This document shows positions 46,353 through 55,486 of a stretch of DNA of 61,700 bases, piece after piece. Each line of letters starts with the position of its first letter. Within the stretch, counting starts at the first letter, position 1. The translations under genes and the position numbers were made by a program. The stretch is from Thermoplasmatota archaeon. GTDB lineage: Archaea > Thermoplasmatota > Thermoplasmata > Halarchaeoplasmatales > Halarchaeoplasmataceae. The stretch spans positions 1 through 61,700 of the forward strand of contig JAGXLI010000002.1 of NCBI GenBank assembly GCA_018334755.1, in the 5' to 3' direction. The notes under the pieces are model-generated. The model was not told the DNA's origin. It was given only the letters and a program-made list of their open reading frames with translations, and did not search any database.

Positions 46353-46387
46353 GGTTTTGTTGGGTTTGTGGGTTCTCTGTCTTCTCC

Positions 46388-49300
46388 TTATTCTTCTTCT
46401 TCTTCGAAGAACTCTGGTTCTTCCTCTTCTTCTTCAGTTTCCTCGAAGAGGTCTTCACCGGGTTCTTCTTCCTCTTCTTCTGTCTCTTCGAAAAGATCTC
46501 CTTCAGGTTCTTCTTCCTCTTCTTCTGTCTCTTCGAAGATCTCTTCTTCTGTCTCTTCTGGTTCTCCTGTACCACCTTGTTGCATCTTTCCTTTGAGGGC
46601 CATGTAGACTCCTGCGACCAGGATGATCATCAAGATGAGCAGACCTATCATTCCGCCGTATAGCATCTGCTCTAACGTATCAAAGTCATCTTGGCTTGCC
46701 TTGTCTTGTTCTTCCTCACCTGTAGAATCTGTTTCTAGATCTTCTACTCGGTTTTGGAGGTTATCGACGTCAGTTTGTAGCTGATCGATATCATCTATGT
46801 CATTTTCTAAAGTATTCACGCGCTTCTGTAGATTCTGTAAGTCCTGTTGGTCCGCTTTTTCTGTGTCAAGATCATCTAGGTCAGACCGCAACTCGTCTAT
46901 TTGGTTCTGCAGTTCTTGGATGTCTATATCGTCAAGTTCCGCTTGTAGGGTGTTGACATCTTCTTGCAGGCTACCAACGTCGTTCTCCAAGTTCCTTATC
47001 CTGACTTCGAGGACGTCTAAATCAGTTTGGAAGTCGTCCAAACGAGCCTCAAGATCAGTTATCCTGCCATCAAGTTCTCCTATCTCGGTGTCAAGTCGAT
47101 CTATCTCATCATAGAGCTCTGTGATGTCGTTCTCCATCTCGTCCAGCCGTGTTCTTATCTCGTTGAGATCCGCGTCGGTAAGATACGGTGAATCATACGT
47201 GATGGTGAACTGTTCTTCTGCCATGTTACCAGCTTTGTCAGCGACCTTTACCGTTACGTCGTTTGCACCGTCGGTCAGGCTCACTTTTCTCTTGTATAGC
47301 TGATCACTGCCTAGGTCGGCTTCAGCCCCGTTGACCATGACTTCTAGGTCTGCTTTTTCTGCATGATCGTCGGAGACATCGACCTTTATGGTGGCACTGC
47401 TACGTCCAGTACTTTCAGGATAATCTAACAGGTCTATCGTCGGAGCGTTGGCATCGTAGATCACGTTCCTGATCTCCTTGATACTGTTTCCATATCCATC
47501 CGTTGCGTTGAAGATCAGTTGATTGGTTCCTTCATCGAGATCAATGTTAGCCCATATGTCACCATTATCTCTGACGTATACCTCTTCACCGTTGACTTCA
47601 ACTGTCGATCCAGGCATGACCCACGAATTCCTTATGTTCAAGGTCTCCTCGTTGGTCCAGGTAGGCAGTTCTTCTATACCCATCCTCAGCGTATCGATGT
47701 ACAAGTTAGTAGGTTCCGAAGTGATCTCATTTCCGGCTTCGTCGACTGTTTCTACGGTCATTTCGTGTGTCGTGCCGTCGAAACCCATCATGGAGTTGGC
47801 TTTGTAAGCATCGACGTAAACTTCGCCATTTATCGCCGAAGAAGTGTAAGCTTCATCCGGGATGGGTTTTCCGTCAAAGTAAACCGTTGTTTCTGCTGGT
47901 AGGAATCCGCTATAGAATACCGGGTCGCTGTATTCGTAAACCAAGGTATGTCCCGGTTCCGATATCGTTGTGGGAGTTCCCTCGGCTAGTCCCATGCTAC
48001 CTGGTACGCCGTCATTCAATGTTATCGTTGGTTCGAGCACGAGACCTCTACTGAAGTTCTCGCGGCCGATCCCTATCCAGGTTCCGTAAGTGCCCTGTGA
48101 GGCCGGTAGGGTGTAATTGATCTGGAATGTGACTACATCACCAGCCGTGAAAGAGTCAGGGGCATCGATCTCCCATGAGATCCCTGGCACTTCTATCGTC
48201 TTTGATATCTCGGCCGTGAATTCATCTCCTGCTGTACCTTCGTATGGATTGATACATACCCAGTAGATACCATCTTGTGGATTGTCGAGCACTATAGATT
48301 CCATGGAACCCATGGTTCCAGAGGTAGCTACTAAAGTGTCGTCCATATCCGGTTCCCCGTTACCGTTCGCATCTCTAAGGAGTCCCATATCAAGGTCCGG
48401 AGCTTCAGCAGCAACTATCTCTGCTGCGAACGAACTCACGTCCTGCATCGTGACTTCTTTCTGGGTCGCCTTTTTAACGAAGTATGCTTTGCCCCATCCA
48501 GCATTACCGGGTCCGGTCGTATCCACCCAGGTCTCCGTTTCTGTTACGGACGGAGGCGCACTGACAGGCTCTACAGGATCAGCATCGAAGCCAGCCGTGG
48601 TCACATATTTCAGCGTTCCGGATGTGTACTCATCGGCTTCTGTCTGAGAAGTGATAGTGTACTCTTCGTCGTACTCGTTATCCTTTTCGCCTACAGTGAA
48701 GAGCTGTCCTTCGAAAGCTTCGTCTTCGGCCATTCCTAAACTGTGTACTGCGACCGCATATACGCCCTTATCTAGAGGTCCGTCAGTGACGAATCCCATG
48801 TTATCTTTCACTGTATCGGTGGTCTGCATCACTTCAAGGTTGTACATACCGTATCTTGAGCCTACCATCCCACTAAATGCGTCTGGTTCTTCTGCTGGAC
48901 CTAAAAGGTAAGCTTCGACATCCATAGAACCGTTGAGGTTCAGATTCATCGCTACAGGTGAGTTAGTGCCTGCTTCTAAGTTGAAGTGGAACCTTCTCCA
49001 GGATCCAGTTGCTCCACCACTGTGAGCACCGTAAAGGCGGTCGTTCCTGTATATCCCTTTTTCATAATCTTGATTTCCGTCGTTCGCTCCGAATTCCATA
49101 TCGAAGCGGCCGTTGGTTACTGCTAATGAATCGCCTACCGTTATCGTTACAGGTACGACATTGACTCGACCTGTATCGACATTTTCTATCATCACTTTTC
49201 CACCGTAGACGCCTTGACCTGCATCTCCAGGTACGTCTGCGGTCAGGTTGTATTCGACAGTGTCGTCTGCGGGTACCGTTCCAGTTGCATTATCGACAGA

Positions 49301-51997
49301 TATCCAGTCCCATGTGACTTCATTGTACTGCCTGATCGTCAGGTCGAATTCAAAGGAAGGCAATCCAAAGTTCCTCAGCCTCACGATGATGCCGTCTTCT
49401 ACTCTATCGATCGGATTATAGATGCTGGAGTAATCGTTTGTCTGGTCATTATAGGCTGCCCATTGATATCCTATCCTGTTCCTCTCATCGGTTCCGTTGT
49501 AGTTCTCATCGCCATCTACGTCGGTCCAATGGTGGGTTTCTAGAAGACTTATACCTCCCGCTTCGGCTGCATGTGTTTCAAATCTGAACAGATCAGCGTT
49601 AGGTGCTTCTAGAGCTTCCCTAAATTCTGCTGACCAGTTAGTGATATTGCCTTCATCGTCAGTGACCGGTACTAGATCGTAGATCCCTGTTTCATTTATC
49701 ATCAACGCCGGATGTGTTTCTACACCGCTCGACATCGTCAACTCATTGACTCCGTCCTCCTGTAATTGGGTCGCCTCAACCGAATAATCTACAGGATCGG
49801 TCTGATTTCTGTTTTCGAGTGAGAAAGATTCCTTCTCAGTATCTCCTGGGTTCATCATATTGACATGCATATCGGTAGAAGTCCCTGTTGTAGGGTTCGT
49901 TCCGGGTCTCCATTCCGATGTTGAGGAGAGTAGACCTTCTTCCTGTGCTATCTCGACCGCTCCTTCTGCATCGAGTAGCCCAGATCCTTGATTGTAAGGC
50001 GAATTATTGATGTCTTGGGCTCCCTGCTTGATGAAGTCCTTGACCTGCATCGCGGTCGGCCTGGTACCGTGAGCTTCCCAGTAAGCCTGGTAAGCAAGAG
50101 CTGCCACGCCCGCCGTGTTCGGCGCTGCTAGGCTAGTACCTGACCAAAGTTCCCATGAATAGGCACCGTAGAATTGTCCAAAATCAAAGGCCATCTGATT
50201 CACAGGGATACTGCCGTAACCGAATTCTGCATTGGCTAGAACGTCGACGCCCTGTGTTCCTCTACCTGCTGGCCCTCTACTGCCTACGTGGGCTACTTCG
50301 CCCTGCCATGGATTTGGCCCTTCATCAGATTCATACCACGGATCTGTCCTGTAGTACTGATTCGAAGCTCCTCCTGCGGACAGGACCGCTTCTCCACCTG
50401 ACGGGGAACCGAGAGTACCAAAGGCGGTGCCTTCGTTACCCGCCGAATTAACGAACAAAGTACTCTGGGTGTGGTAAGTGCCGACATAATCGAACAATCT
50501 CTCATAATAATCGTAGCCGCCAAACGTTGCATAACCGGAGGTCTTACCGAAACTGCTGGAAGCTATCTGAGCCTGGTCAGCATTCGTTGAGGTATTTCCG
50601 TCGTATCCTTCGGACGCGAAGAATATGGAAGAATACGGCACGTCATAAAGCGACAGAGCATTTCCTGGCGAAGTGAAGAAATCTCCCATCGGGATGATAT
50701 CAGATTCCGGAGCAAGGCCCTGTATGAGACCGTCACCAGAACCCGGGGGATAAGCACCAGGATATCCAGTCATACCTTGGCCCGCAACGGCGGAAGCCGT
50801 TCTAGTTCCGTGGGTTCCGTAAGACGTAGGACCGTTGAAATCTCCCATCAAAGCGACCATCTCACCGGGATCCGGCGTGTTGTGATAGTCAAGTTCTAAC
50901 AAAGACCATGCATCATCACCAGTAATCATTTCCAATGTCCCTGGCGGATATCCTAACGCCAAGTTAATCATCGTGTTCATCGTCTCTCTAAATTGCTCGT
51001 TCTGGGTGTAAGGTATCGGCATATTTTCTCCAGTAGCGTTCTCTTCGGCGATGAAGTAAGCCATTCCACCAGAGATATCCGTTATTCCGTCACCGGTCAC
51101 ATCTTTCGTCATCAGTTCAGATGTTGGTTCGGTTCCGTCGATATAAGCTGGATCTTCATCTGAGAAGTTCCTATCGTTATCAAGGTCAGTGTAGACGTTT
51201 GACCATTCTCCTCCGTCCTTCGTCAAAAGGACCGCCGGTCGTTCTCCATAGTGCTGGTTTAACTTTTCGTCGGGATGCAGACCGAATCTTACCTTGTCGC
51301 CCTCGCTTATAGCATCTGGCATCTCATAGATATGATCTCCTACCGGTTTATCACCGTGAATCGCGAAAATCGTACCGTTATCATCATAAGCTGTGGCTTC
51401 ATAACTAGTATCGACGTACCAGTTAGCTTCTGATGCGTCTCCGCTGACCACGTACTCGGCCATAGAGACCGCGTCGTAAGCTATCGGATATCCATCGAAC
51501 TGCTCCATCTCTGGCTCCATCGTTGCCGCGTCATATTCAAAGACAGCGTGTCTTCCTGCCAGGTCAGGATGGGCCATATCGAAGCCGGTATCCATCAATG
51601 AAACGGTAACGTCTTGTCCCTCTATCCCCATGCTATGTACAGGATCGACATTGTGTAAATCCTTGGTATGAGGGTCAGTCCTTACTTTTTCATCTCTAGT
51701 CGGGTTTGTTTCGCCCTTTATCTTCTGCTGTTTCTCTTCTGAAACGACTTGAGGCTTTCTCTGTATCCCATTCTTGTCAAATTCCTTCTGTAGCTGTTTC
51801 ATCCTTTTTTGCACTTCTTCCATAGATGGAGTATTTTCCATCTCTGGAGCGCTCTTTTCATCGTCAACCGTGGGTGAGTCTCCTTGAGATTCCTCTGCAG
51901 AGACTACCGCAGTAGCCGCTGTAAGAACGGACATCAGTAAAAGTCCCGCCACTACAACGGTCATTACCATCTTCTTTTTATCTTTCTTTTCATTCAT
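46388..51997 (-). CDS. giant cell-surface subtilisin (S8) protease with coiled-coil stalk, membrane anchor and acidic repeat tail
   Basis: The protein has 1869 residues. Signal peptide at about 9-33, then a propeptide. The catalytic triad is Asp136 (SLMDTGFDMAHPDL), His396 (SYGTHGTRTASAVAG) and Ser622 (WSGTSLAAPNTAG), with oxyanion Asn in FVNSAGNEG. Asp and His are 260 residues apart, so there is a large insert like that in pyrolysin/TPPII-type enzymes. Beta domains follow to about 1600, then a near-continuous coiled coil (about 1608-1757), one membrane helix (about 1779-1802) and a Glu-rich cytoplasmic tail of three 15-residue repeats. The coiled coil would hold the protease away from the membrane. 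GGAGGAAAAAAAATG and a strong TATA box suggest high expression. Confidence 0.94.
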   Translation of the reverse strand: MNEKKDKKKMVMTVVVAGLLLMSVLTAATAVVSAEESQGDSPTVDDEKSAPEMENTPSMEEVQKRMKQLQKEFDKNGIQRKPQVVSEEKQQKIKGETNPTRDEKVRTDPHTKDLHNVDPVHSMGIEGQDVTVSLMDTGFDMAHPDLAGRHAVFEYDAATMEPEMEQFDGYPIAYDAVSMAEYVVSGDASEANWYVDTSYEATAYDDNGTIFAIHGDKPVGDHIYEMPDAISEGDKVRFGLHPDEKLNQHYGERPAVLLTKDGGEWSNVYTDLDNDRNFSDEDPAYIDGTEPTSELMTKDVTGDGITDISGGMAYFIAEENATGENMPIPYTQNEQFRETMNTMINLALGYPPGTLEMITGDDAWSLLELDYHNTPDPGEMVALMGDFNGPTSYGTHGTRTASAVAGQGMTGYPGAYPPGSGDGLIQGLAPESDIIPMGDFFTSPGNALSLYDVPYSSIFFASEGYDGNTSTNADQAQIASSSFGKTSGYATFGGYDYYERLFDYVGTYHTQSTLFVNSAGNEGTAFGTLGSPSGGEAVLSAGGASNQYYRTDPWYESDEGPNPWQGEVAHVGSRGPAGRGTQGVDVLANAEFGYGSIPVNQMAFDFGQFYGAYSWELWSGTSLAAPNTAGVAALAYQAYWEAHGTRPTAMQVKDFIKQGAQDINNSPYNQGSGLLDAEGAVEIAQEEGLLSSTSEWRPGTNPTTGTSTDMHVNMMNPGDTEKESFSLENRNQTDPVDYSVEATQLQEDGVNELTMSSGVETHPALMINETGIYDLVPVTDDEGNITNWSAEFREALEAPNADLFRFETHAAEAGGISLLETHHWTDVDGDENYNGTDERNRIGYQWAAYNDQTNDYSSIYNPIDRVEDGIIVRLRNFGLPSFEFDLTIRQYNEVTWDWISVDNATGTVPADDTVEYNLTADVPGDAGQGVYGGKVMIENVDTGRVNVVPVTITVGDSLAVTNGRFDMEFGANDGNQDYEKGIYRNDRLYGAHSGGATGSWRRFHFNLEAGTNSPVAMNLNLNGSMDVEAYLLGPAEEPDAFSGMVGSRYGMYNLEVMQTTDTVKDNMGFVTDGPLDKGVYAVAVHSLGMAEDEAFEGQLFTVGEKDNEYDEEYTITSQTEADEYTSGTLKYVTTAGFDADPVEPVSAPPSVTETETWVDTTGPGNAGWGKAYFVKKATQKEVTMQDVSSFAAEIVAAEAPDLDMGLLRDANGNGEPDMDDTLVATSGTMGSMESIVLDNPQDGIYWVCINPYEGTAGDEFTAEISKTIEVPGISWEIDAPDSFTAGDVVTFQINYTLPASQGTYGTWIGIGRENFSRGLVLEPTITLNDGVPGSMGLAEGTPTTISEPGHTLVYEYSDPVFYSGFLPAETTVYFDGKPIPDEAYTSSAINGEVYVDAYKANSMMGFDGTTHEMTVETVDEAGNEITSEPTNLYIDTLRMGIEELPTWTNEETLNIRNSWVMPGSTVEVNGEEVYVRDNGDIWANIDLDEGTNQLIFNATDGYGNSIKEIRNVIYDANAPTIDLLDYPESTGRSSATIKVDVSDDHAEKADLEVMVNGAEADLGSDQLYKRKVSLTDGANDVTVKVADKAGNMAEEQFTITYDSPYLTDADLNEIRTRLDEMENDITELYDEIDRLDTEIGELDGRITDLEARLDDFQTDLDVLEVRIRNLENDVGSLQEDVNTLQAELDDIDIQELQNQIDELRSDLDDLDTEKADQQDLQNLQKRVNTLENDIDDIDQLQTDVDNLQNRVEDLETDSTGEEEQDKASQDDFDTLEQMLYGGMIGLLILMIILVAGVYMALKGKMQQGGTGEPEETEEEIFEETEEEEEEPEGDLFEETEEEEEEPGEDLFEETEEEEEEPEFFEEEEE
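46391..46545 (-). repeat. 45-bp tandem repeats coding for the acidic tail of the protease
   Basis: The motif GGTTC on the plus strand recurs at 46416, 46461 and 46506, exactly 45 bases apart, inside near-identical stretches. Each unit codes for 15 residues (PEGDLFEETEEEE type). The frame is kept, so the tail can grow or shrink without breaking the protein. Confidence 0.75.
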
Positions 51998-52015
51998 TTT
52001 TTTTCCTCCTTGTTC

Positions 52016-52037
52016 AAACGGAGCAAACGCTCCGTTT
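52016..52037 (-). promoter_or_regulatory. hairpin in the 5' leader of the protease mRNA
   Basis: A perfect 9-base stem AAACGGAGC/GCTCCGTTT with a 4-base loop lies between the TATA-like box (52064-52075) and the ribosome site GGAGG (about 52004-52008). It would form at or near the 5' end of the transcript and could protect the mRNA or control ribosome access. Confidence 0.6.
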
Positions 52038-52063
52038 TAATCCGGTTGAGGATTCACTTCCTG

Positions 52064-52075
52064 TTATATATATTT
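52064..52075 (-). promoter_or_regulatory. TATA box of the protease gene
   Basis: The minus strand reads AAAATATATATAAC, the strongest TATA-like element in this part of the window. Transcription would begin near 52040, giving a leader of about 45 bases. From 52076 to 52233 the DNA is A/T-rich with no other feature I can support. Confidence 0.65.
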
Positions 52076-52233
52076 TAGGCAGTCTAATTTGTATATATTT
52101 CAAGAAGATTAGATTTAAAATAAGTGTTTCTAGAGCTTTTTAACATAGAAATTTTCGTTCATTCAGAATTCTATGGGAATCAAACTTTAGGGATGAACCC
52201 AGTTTTTGAGGACCAAGTTAAGTCAGTTTCGGG

Positions 52234-53196
52234 CTAATTTTTTCCTTTTCTTCCATTCTTGTAGAAATAAAAGATCGAGGTCCCTACGATGGCAAAGAAT
52301 AATGGTCCGGCTCCCAAAAATGGAGATTGGTTGGAGTTATCATCATCTCTAGGCTCAAGATTGTAGGATAGGAGAGTCTCGTTCCCCACCGAATTTTCGT
52401 AGAGGACTTTATCTCCGATCTGATAATCGGGGGGCAGACGCTTCGTTTGATACATCTCTCTATGGATGATATTTTTAACTTCGGGAGAGTAGAAAATTTC
52501 ATACCTCTTCAACTGTAGTTCGTCATCTTCTAATTTGTTACCAAGGATCGTCATATTGATCTTGAATACCTCGAATTCACCCGCCTCTACCTCCTTTGTT
52601 ATTTTCTCTTCAACTCTCCCCTGGTACTTCACTATCTCCATGGAAGGTTCCACTGGAGGATCTCTATTTTCAAAATACCATCCTTCCGTTGAACTCCAAT
52701 TTTTACCTACCTTAAGGGGAAAATTCATCTCTTTGATGGGGGGATAATAGAAACTCGCCACTTTGCCCTCAGGATGGTTGTAGATAGGTGACAGATGGTC
52801 CTTAGTGTAATGATATTTTCCAGTCACCTCGGTCACGTTCTCTCCGTCAGGATCCGAACTTTGATTCCTGATCAGCCTCTTTTCAGTGGTCTCATAGGCC
52901 TTATAGGTCTCTCCACCACCTTCGACCTCGTCGACGTTGATCTCTACCTTTTCTTTTGTGACCTCTTTCTGCAATTTCGTTATAGCTGTCATTCCACCCG
53001 GATAAGGTTCTCTCAACCTATACTCCCACTCATCTCCTTTCTTCCATTCTGGAACTTCAGCTTTACTGTTCTCCTCAGACTTGGCGGAGAACGGAACTAT
53101 CATAGATGAAAGCAATAGAAAAAGAACGGCAAAACAGATTATGGTTCCGAATATCCTTGGATTATCTATCATCTTTTTCAAATCTACTCCTTCCAT
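52234..53196 (-). CDS. membrane-anchored extracytoplasmic protein of unknown function
   Basis: The product has 320 residues. The N-terminal helix (GTIICFAVLFLLLSSMIVPFSA) acts as signal or anchor. An external beta-rich domain of about 235 residues follows (KGDEWEYRLREPYPGG, PLKVGKNWSSTEGWY, VEAGEFEVFKINM, EIFYSPEVKNIIHREMYQ), whose pattern recalls DUF3108-like lipocalin-type or carrier domains. There is a C-terminal helix (LGAGPLFFAIVGTSIFYFY). Several N-x-S/T sites are present. No close family is recognised. A TTTTTATC box about 38 bases before the ATG indicates its own promoter. It lies between the protease and the Mut7-C gene on the same strand. Confidence 0.75.
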   Translation of the reverse strand: MEGVDLKKMIDNPRIFGTIICFAVLFLLLSSMIVPFSAKSEENSKAEVPEWKKGDEWEYRLREPYPGGMTAITKLQKEVTKEKVEINVDEVEGGGETYKAYETTEKRLIRNQSSDPDGENVTEVTGKYHYTKDHLSPIYNHPEGKVASFYYPPIKEMNFPLKVGKNWSSTEGWYFENRDPPVEPSMEIVKYQGRVEEKITKEVEAGEFEVFKINMTILGNKLEDDELQLKRYEIFYSPEVKNIIHREMYQTKRLPPDYQIGDKVLYENSVGNETLLSYNLEPRDDDNSNQSPFLGAGPLFFAIVGTSIFYFYKNGRKGKN

Positions 53197-53252
53197 GATA
53201 TCGACTCGAATGTTTCAACCAAATTGACACGATAAAAAGTTTTCCATACCGC

Positions 53253-53735
53253 TCAATCGTTATTTTCATCTTCTGGCATATCTATCTCGTCATCCAACAT
53301 GTTATCTATGTTTTCACTTATGTCCTCCCAGTGACTACCTTCCCAATAATATTGATCGCAACCAGGGCAATGCCAGAATTCTTCGTTTCTCTCATAGACC
53401 CCCTCAGGAACCTCCCCTTTAGCTTCTTCTTTATCTATCTTTTCGACCGGAGTGTTGCATTTGGAACACCTTGTCATGGGGTCTAGCTTTACGTTAAACC
53501 TTTCAAGGACTTTTTCGATTATATCCTCTGGAGGCGCCTTCTCTACGAGTATCACATCCTCTTTCCTCCCCAATTCTTTATCCCTGGTTATTATGATCCT
53601 ATCTTCCTCTTCAGCGAGTTCTAAAAGTTTTTCATCCTTACCTTCGGGAGCATACTCGGCGTCGATCCCCAAAAGGCGAAGCCATTTTAGGGTCTGTCCA
53701 AGCATCCTGTCAACGAGAAATTTCGTCATCTCCAT
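53253..53735 (-). CDS. Mut7-C RNase-domain (PIN-like) protein
   Basis: The protein has about 160 residues. The N-terminal part is TKFLVDRMLGQTLKWLRLLGIDAEY with IIITRDKELG, the PIN-like fold of the Mut7-C family with acidic residues Asp (FLVD) and Asp (TRD) expected to bind metal. The C-terminal part is a zinc ribbon (CSKCNTPVEK, then CPGCDQYYWEGSHW). Family members are thought to cut RNA; the target is unknown. ATGs at 53735 and 53729 are both possible. It overlaps the end of the reductase gene upstream by about 25 bases, so it is translated from the same mRNA as rtcA. Confidence 0.88.
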   Translation of the reverse strand: MEMTKFLVDRMLGQTLKWLRLLGIDAEYAPEGKDEKLLELAEEEDRIIITRDKELGRKEDVILVEKAPPEDIIEKVLERFNVKLDPMTRCSKCNTPVEKIDKEEAKGEVPEGVYERNEEFWHCPGCDQYYWEGSHWEDISENIDNMLDDEIDMPEDENND

Positions 53736-54354
53736 CAACCCTGTACTTCAAAAGGATGCCGTCATCCATATATTCATGCCCCACAAATTCGAGATCTATG
53801 GTTTCATTTCTCTCGTAGGCGCCTTCCCCATCGACCGGCGTAGGTGCCTCTCTACCTCCGATGATCAGACTTCCGACGAAAACGGTCAGTTCATCTACGA
53901 GGCCCTCCTCAAAGAACGAAGAGATCACTTCTCCACCGCCCTCTACGAGGAGCTTTTCTATACCTCTCTCTTCCAACCTCTTCATAAGTAGAGAGATATC
54001 GACCTGTTCACCATCACCACATCTTATCCACCCCTCTTTGTCAGTTTCTTCACTCGTGGCTATGAGCCAGTCTCCTTTATTGAAGAGTTGAGCGTCTTCA
54101 GGAGTCCTTCTCTCGGAATCTAAGATCACTTTGAGTGGATGGTCCGGATCTTCAACGTACTCTTCTTTAACGGTTAATTTAGGATCGTCTGCAAGGACGG
54201 TACCTATCCCGACCAAGATCGCGTCAACTCTATCCCTCAATTCATGGACCCTTCTGAAGTCTTCCTCACCTGAGATCTTCACTTCAGTCCTGTCAGGAAG
54301 TGCTATCTTTCCATCCGCAGACATCGCCACGTTTACGATAACTTTCGGTCTCAA
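53710..54354 (-). CDS. 2,5-diamino-6-ribosylamino-pyrimidinone 5'-phosphate reductase (riboflavin pathway)
   Basis: The protein has 214 residues from TTG 54354, giving the family start RPKVIVNVAMSADGKIAL. GGAGGAG lies 7 bases before this TTG; more distant ATGs would overlap the end of rtcA. It belongs to the RibD C-terminal/dihydrofolate-reductase fold: RDRVDAILVGIGTVLADDP and EKLLVEGGGEVISSFFEEGLVDE are the NADPH and substrate motifs. It reduces the ribosyl group of the second riboflavin/F420 precursor. No other riboflavin gene is adjacent. It lies 19 bases downstream of rtcA. Confidence 0.92.
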   Translation of the reverse strand: MRPKVIVNVAMSADGKIALPDRTEVKISGEEDFRRVHELRDRVDAILVGIGTVLADDPKLTVKEEYVEDPDHPLKVILDSERRTPEDAQLFNKGDWLIATSEETDKEGWIRCGDGEQVDISLLMKRLEERGIEKLLVEGGGEVISSFFEEGLVDELTVFVGSLIIGGREAPTPVDGEGAYERNETIDLEFVGHEYMDDGILLKYRVDGDDEISR

Positions 54355-54373
54355 TCTTTCTCCTCCTTCCATA

Positions 54374-55372
54374 TCAATATTTGATTTGTACAGATTTTTC
54401 TTCATCTTTCAACTCTACATTCATACCGGGAAAGCGGTTCACGAGCCAAATGTTCGTCTCAAGGTGACCCGTCCTCTTCCTGACAGTGAGAGTTCCGTTA
54501 GTATCTATCATCGCTAGATAAGGTATGAGCTGGTCGGCGGCGTTCGGGTCTAACGAAACTTCTGCCTCGATATCTTTTCTTAGATCGGTAGCTGCCTCCT
54601 CACCAACCTTCTCGGCAGGCCTGCCTTTCTCTCCAAGGACTCCCATGCCCAGCCTCTTCCCTCCGGTGGTCCAGAGAACTATCCCGGTTCCAGGACTGGC
54701 CGAGCTGTAAGTCTCGATATCGATGTTCGTTTCAAACTCCATGAACTCTTTCAGCGCCTCTTTTTTCATCCTCTCGGCGATGTGGTCCGGCAGGTCCGTG
54801 ACGAAAGCTTTTCCTTTTATTTTCTCTATCTTCTCTTCCAGTTCTAGATCTGTCAGCTTTCCCGGCTCTACATCCAATTTTATCTTCCCGCCCCCTTTCG
54901 GATAGTGGCCTCTCTTTATGAGTTCCGAACTGATGTTTCCGTCCATCTTTCTTAAAAAGGGTAAAAAGACCTTATCGAAATAATCATATGGAGGCGACCA
55001 TTTGACGTCGGTCCCACCTCTGACTTTTATGGTAAATTCCTCTTCAGCTTTGAGAGCCGGGGGTATCAGCGCCTGGAGTAGGAGCGTTATGCTGCCCGCG
55101 GTCCCTATATCGAAGCTGTATCTACCCCCTTCTATCTCTCCCGGCTCAAAGATGATCGTGTCCGATCCTTTTTTAGCTCCTTCAGTCTCTGCATGACCGA
55201 TCTCAGCGGCGGCTTTTATCGCCATGAGATGCTGATGTGAAAGCCCCGGGTTTTCACGGTTAGCTCTTATCTCATCTATCTTTATACTCTCTCCGGTTAT
55301 CATCGACATCGCTAGAGCGGTCCTGACTATCTGTCCACCGCCTTCGCCGTGAGACCCGTCTATCTCCAACAT
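54374..55372 (-). CDS. rtcA: RNA 3'-terminal phosphate cyclase RtcA
   Basis: This 332-residue enzyme converts RNA 3'-phosphate to 2',3'-cyclic phosphate with ATP. Typical parts are EIDGSHGEGGGQIVRTALAMS at the start, NPGLSHQHLMAIKAAAEIG, GTAGSITLLLQALIPPAL and RGHYPKGGGKI. The C-terminal region HLETNIWLVNRF is normal. It is the first gene of a probable operon with the riboflavin-pathway reductase and the Mut7-C RNase. RtcB, the ligase that can use its product, is 22 kb away in the same window. Confidence 0.95.
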   Translation of the reverse strand: MLEIDGSHGEGGGQIVRTALAMSMITGESIKIDEIRANRENPGLSHQHLMAIKAAAEIGHAETEGAKKGSDTIIFEPGEIEGGRYSFDIGTAGSITLLLQALIPPALKAEEEFTIKVRGGTDVKWSPPYDYFDKVFLPFLRKMDGNISSELIKRGHYPKGGGKIKLDVEPGKLTDLELEEKIEKIKGKAFVTDLPDHIAERMKKEALKEFMEFETNIDIETYSSASPGTGIVLWTTGGKRLGMGVLGEKGRPAEKVGEEAATDLRKDIEAEVSLDPNAADQLIPYLAMIDTNGTLTVRKRTGHLETNIWLVNRFPGMNVELKDEEKSVQIKY

Positions 55373-55486
55373 ATGTTTGTAGATTTAGCTCTCCTTAATT
55401 TAGCTTTTTCCTAAAATCTATCACAAAGTTCCCACGATAGATTTAAGTATCATACTCTCGATAATATAGATGGTAGGTGGATACAG

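Noticed and set aside
46797-47303. Plus-strand Ser-rich open frames opposite the coiled-coil region of the protease.
   Set aside because: They result from the heptad Asp/Glu/Leu codons on the coding strand and have no start signals.
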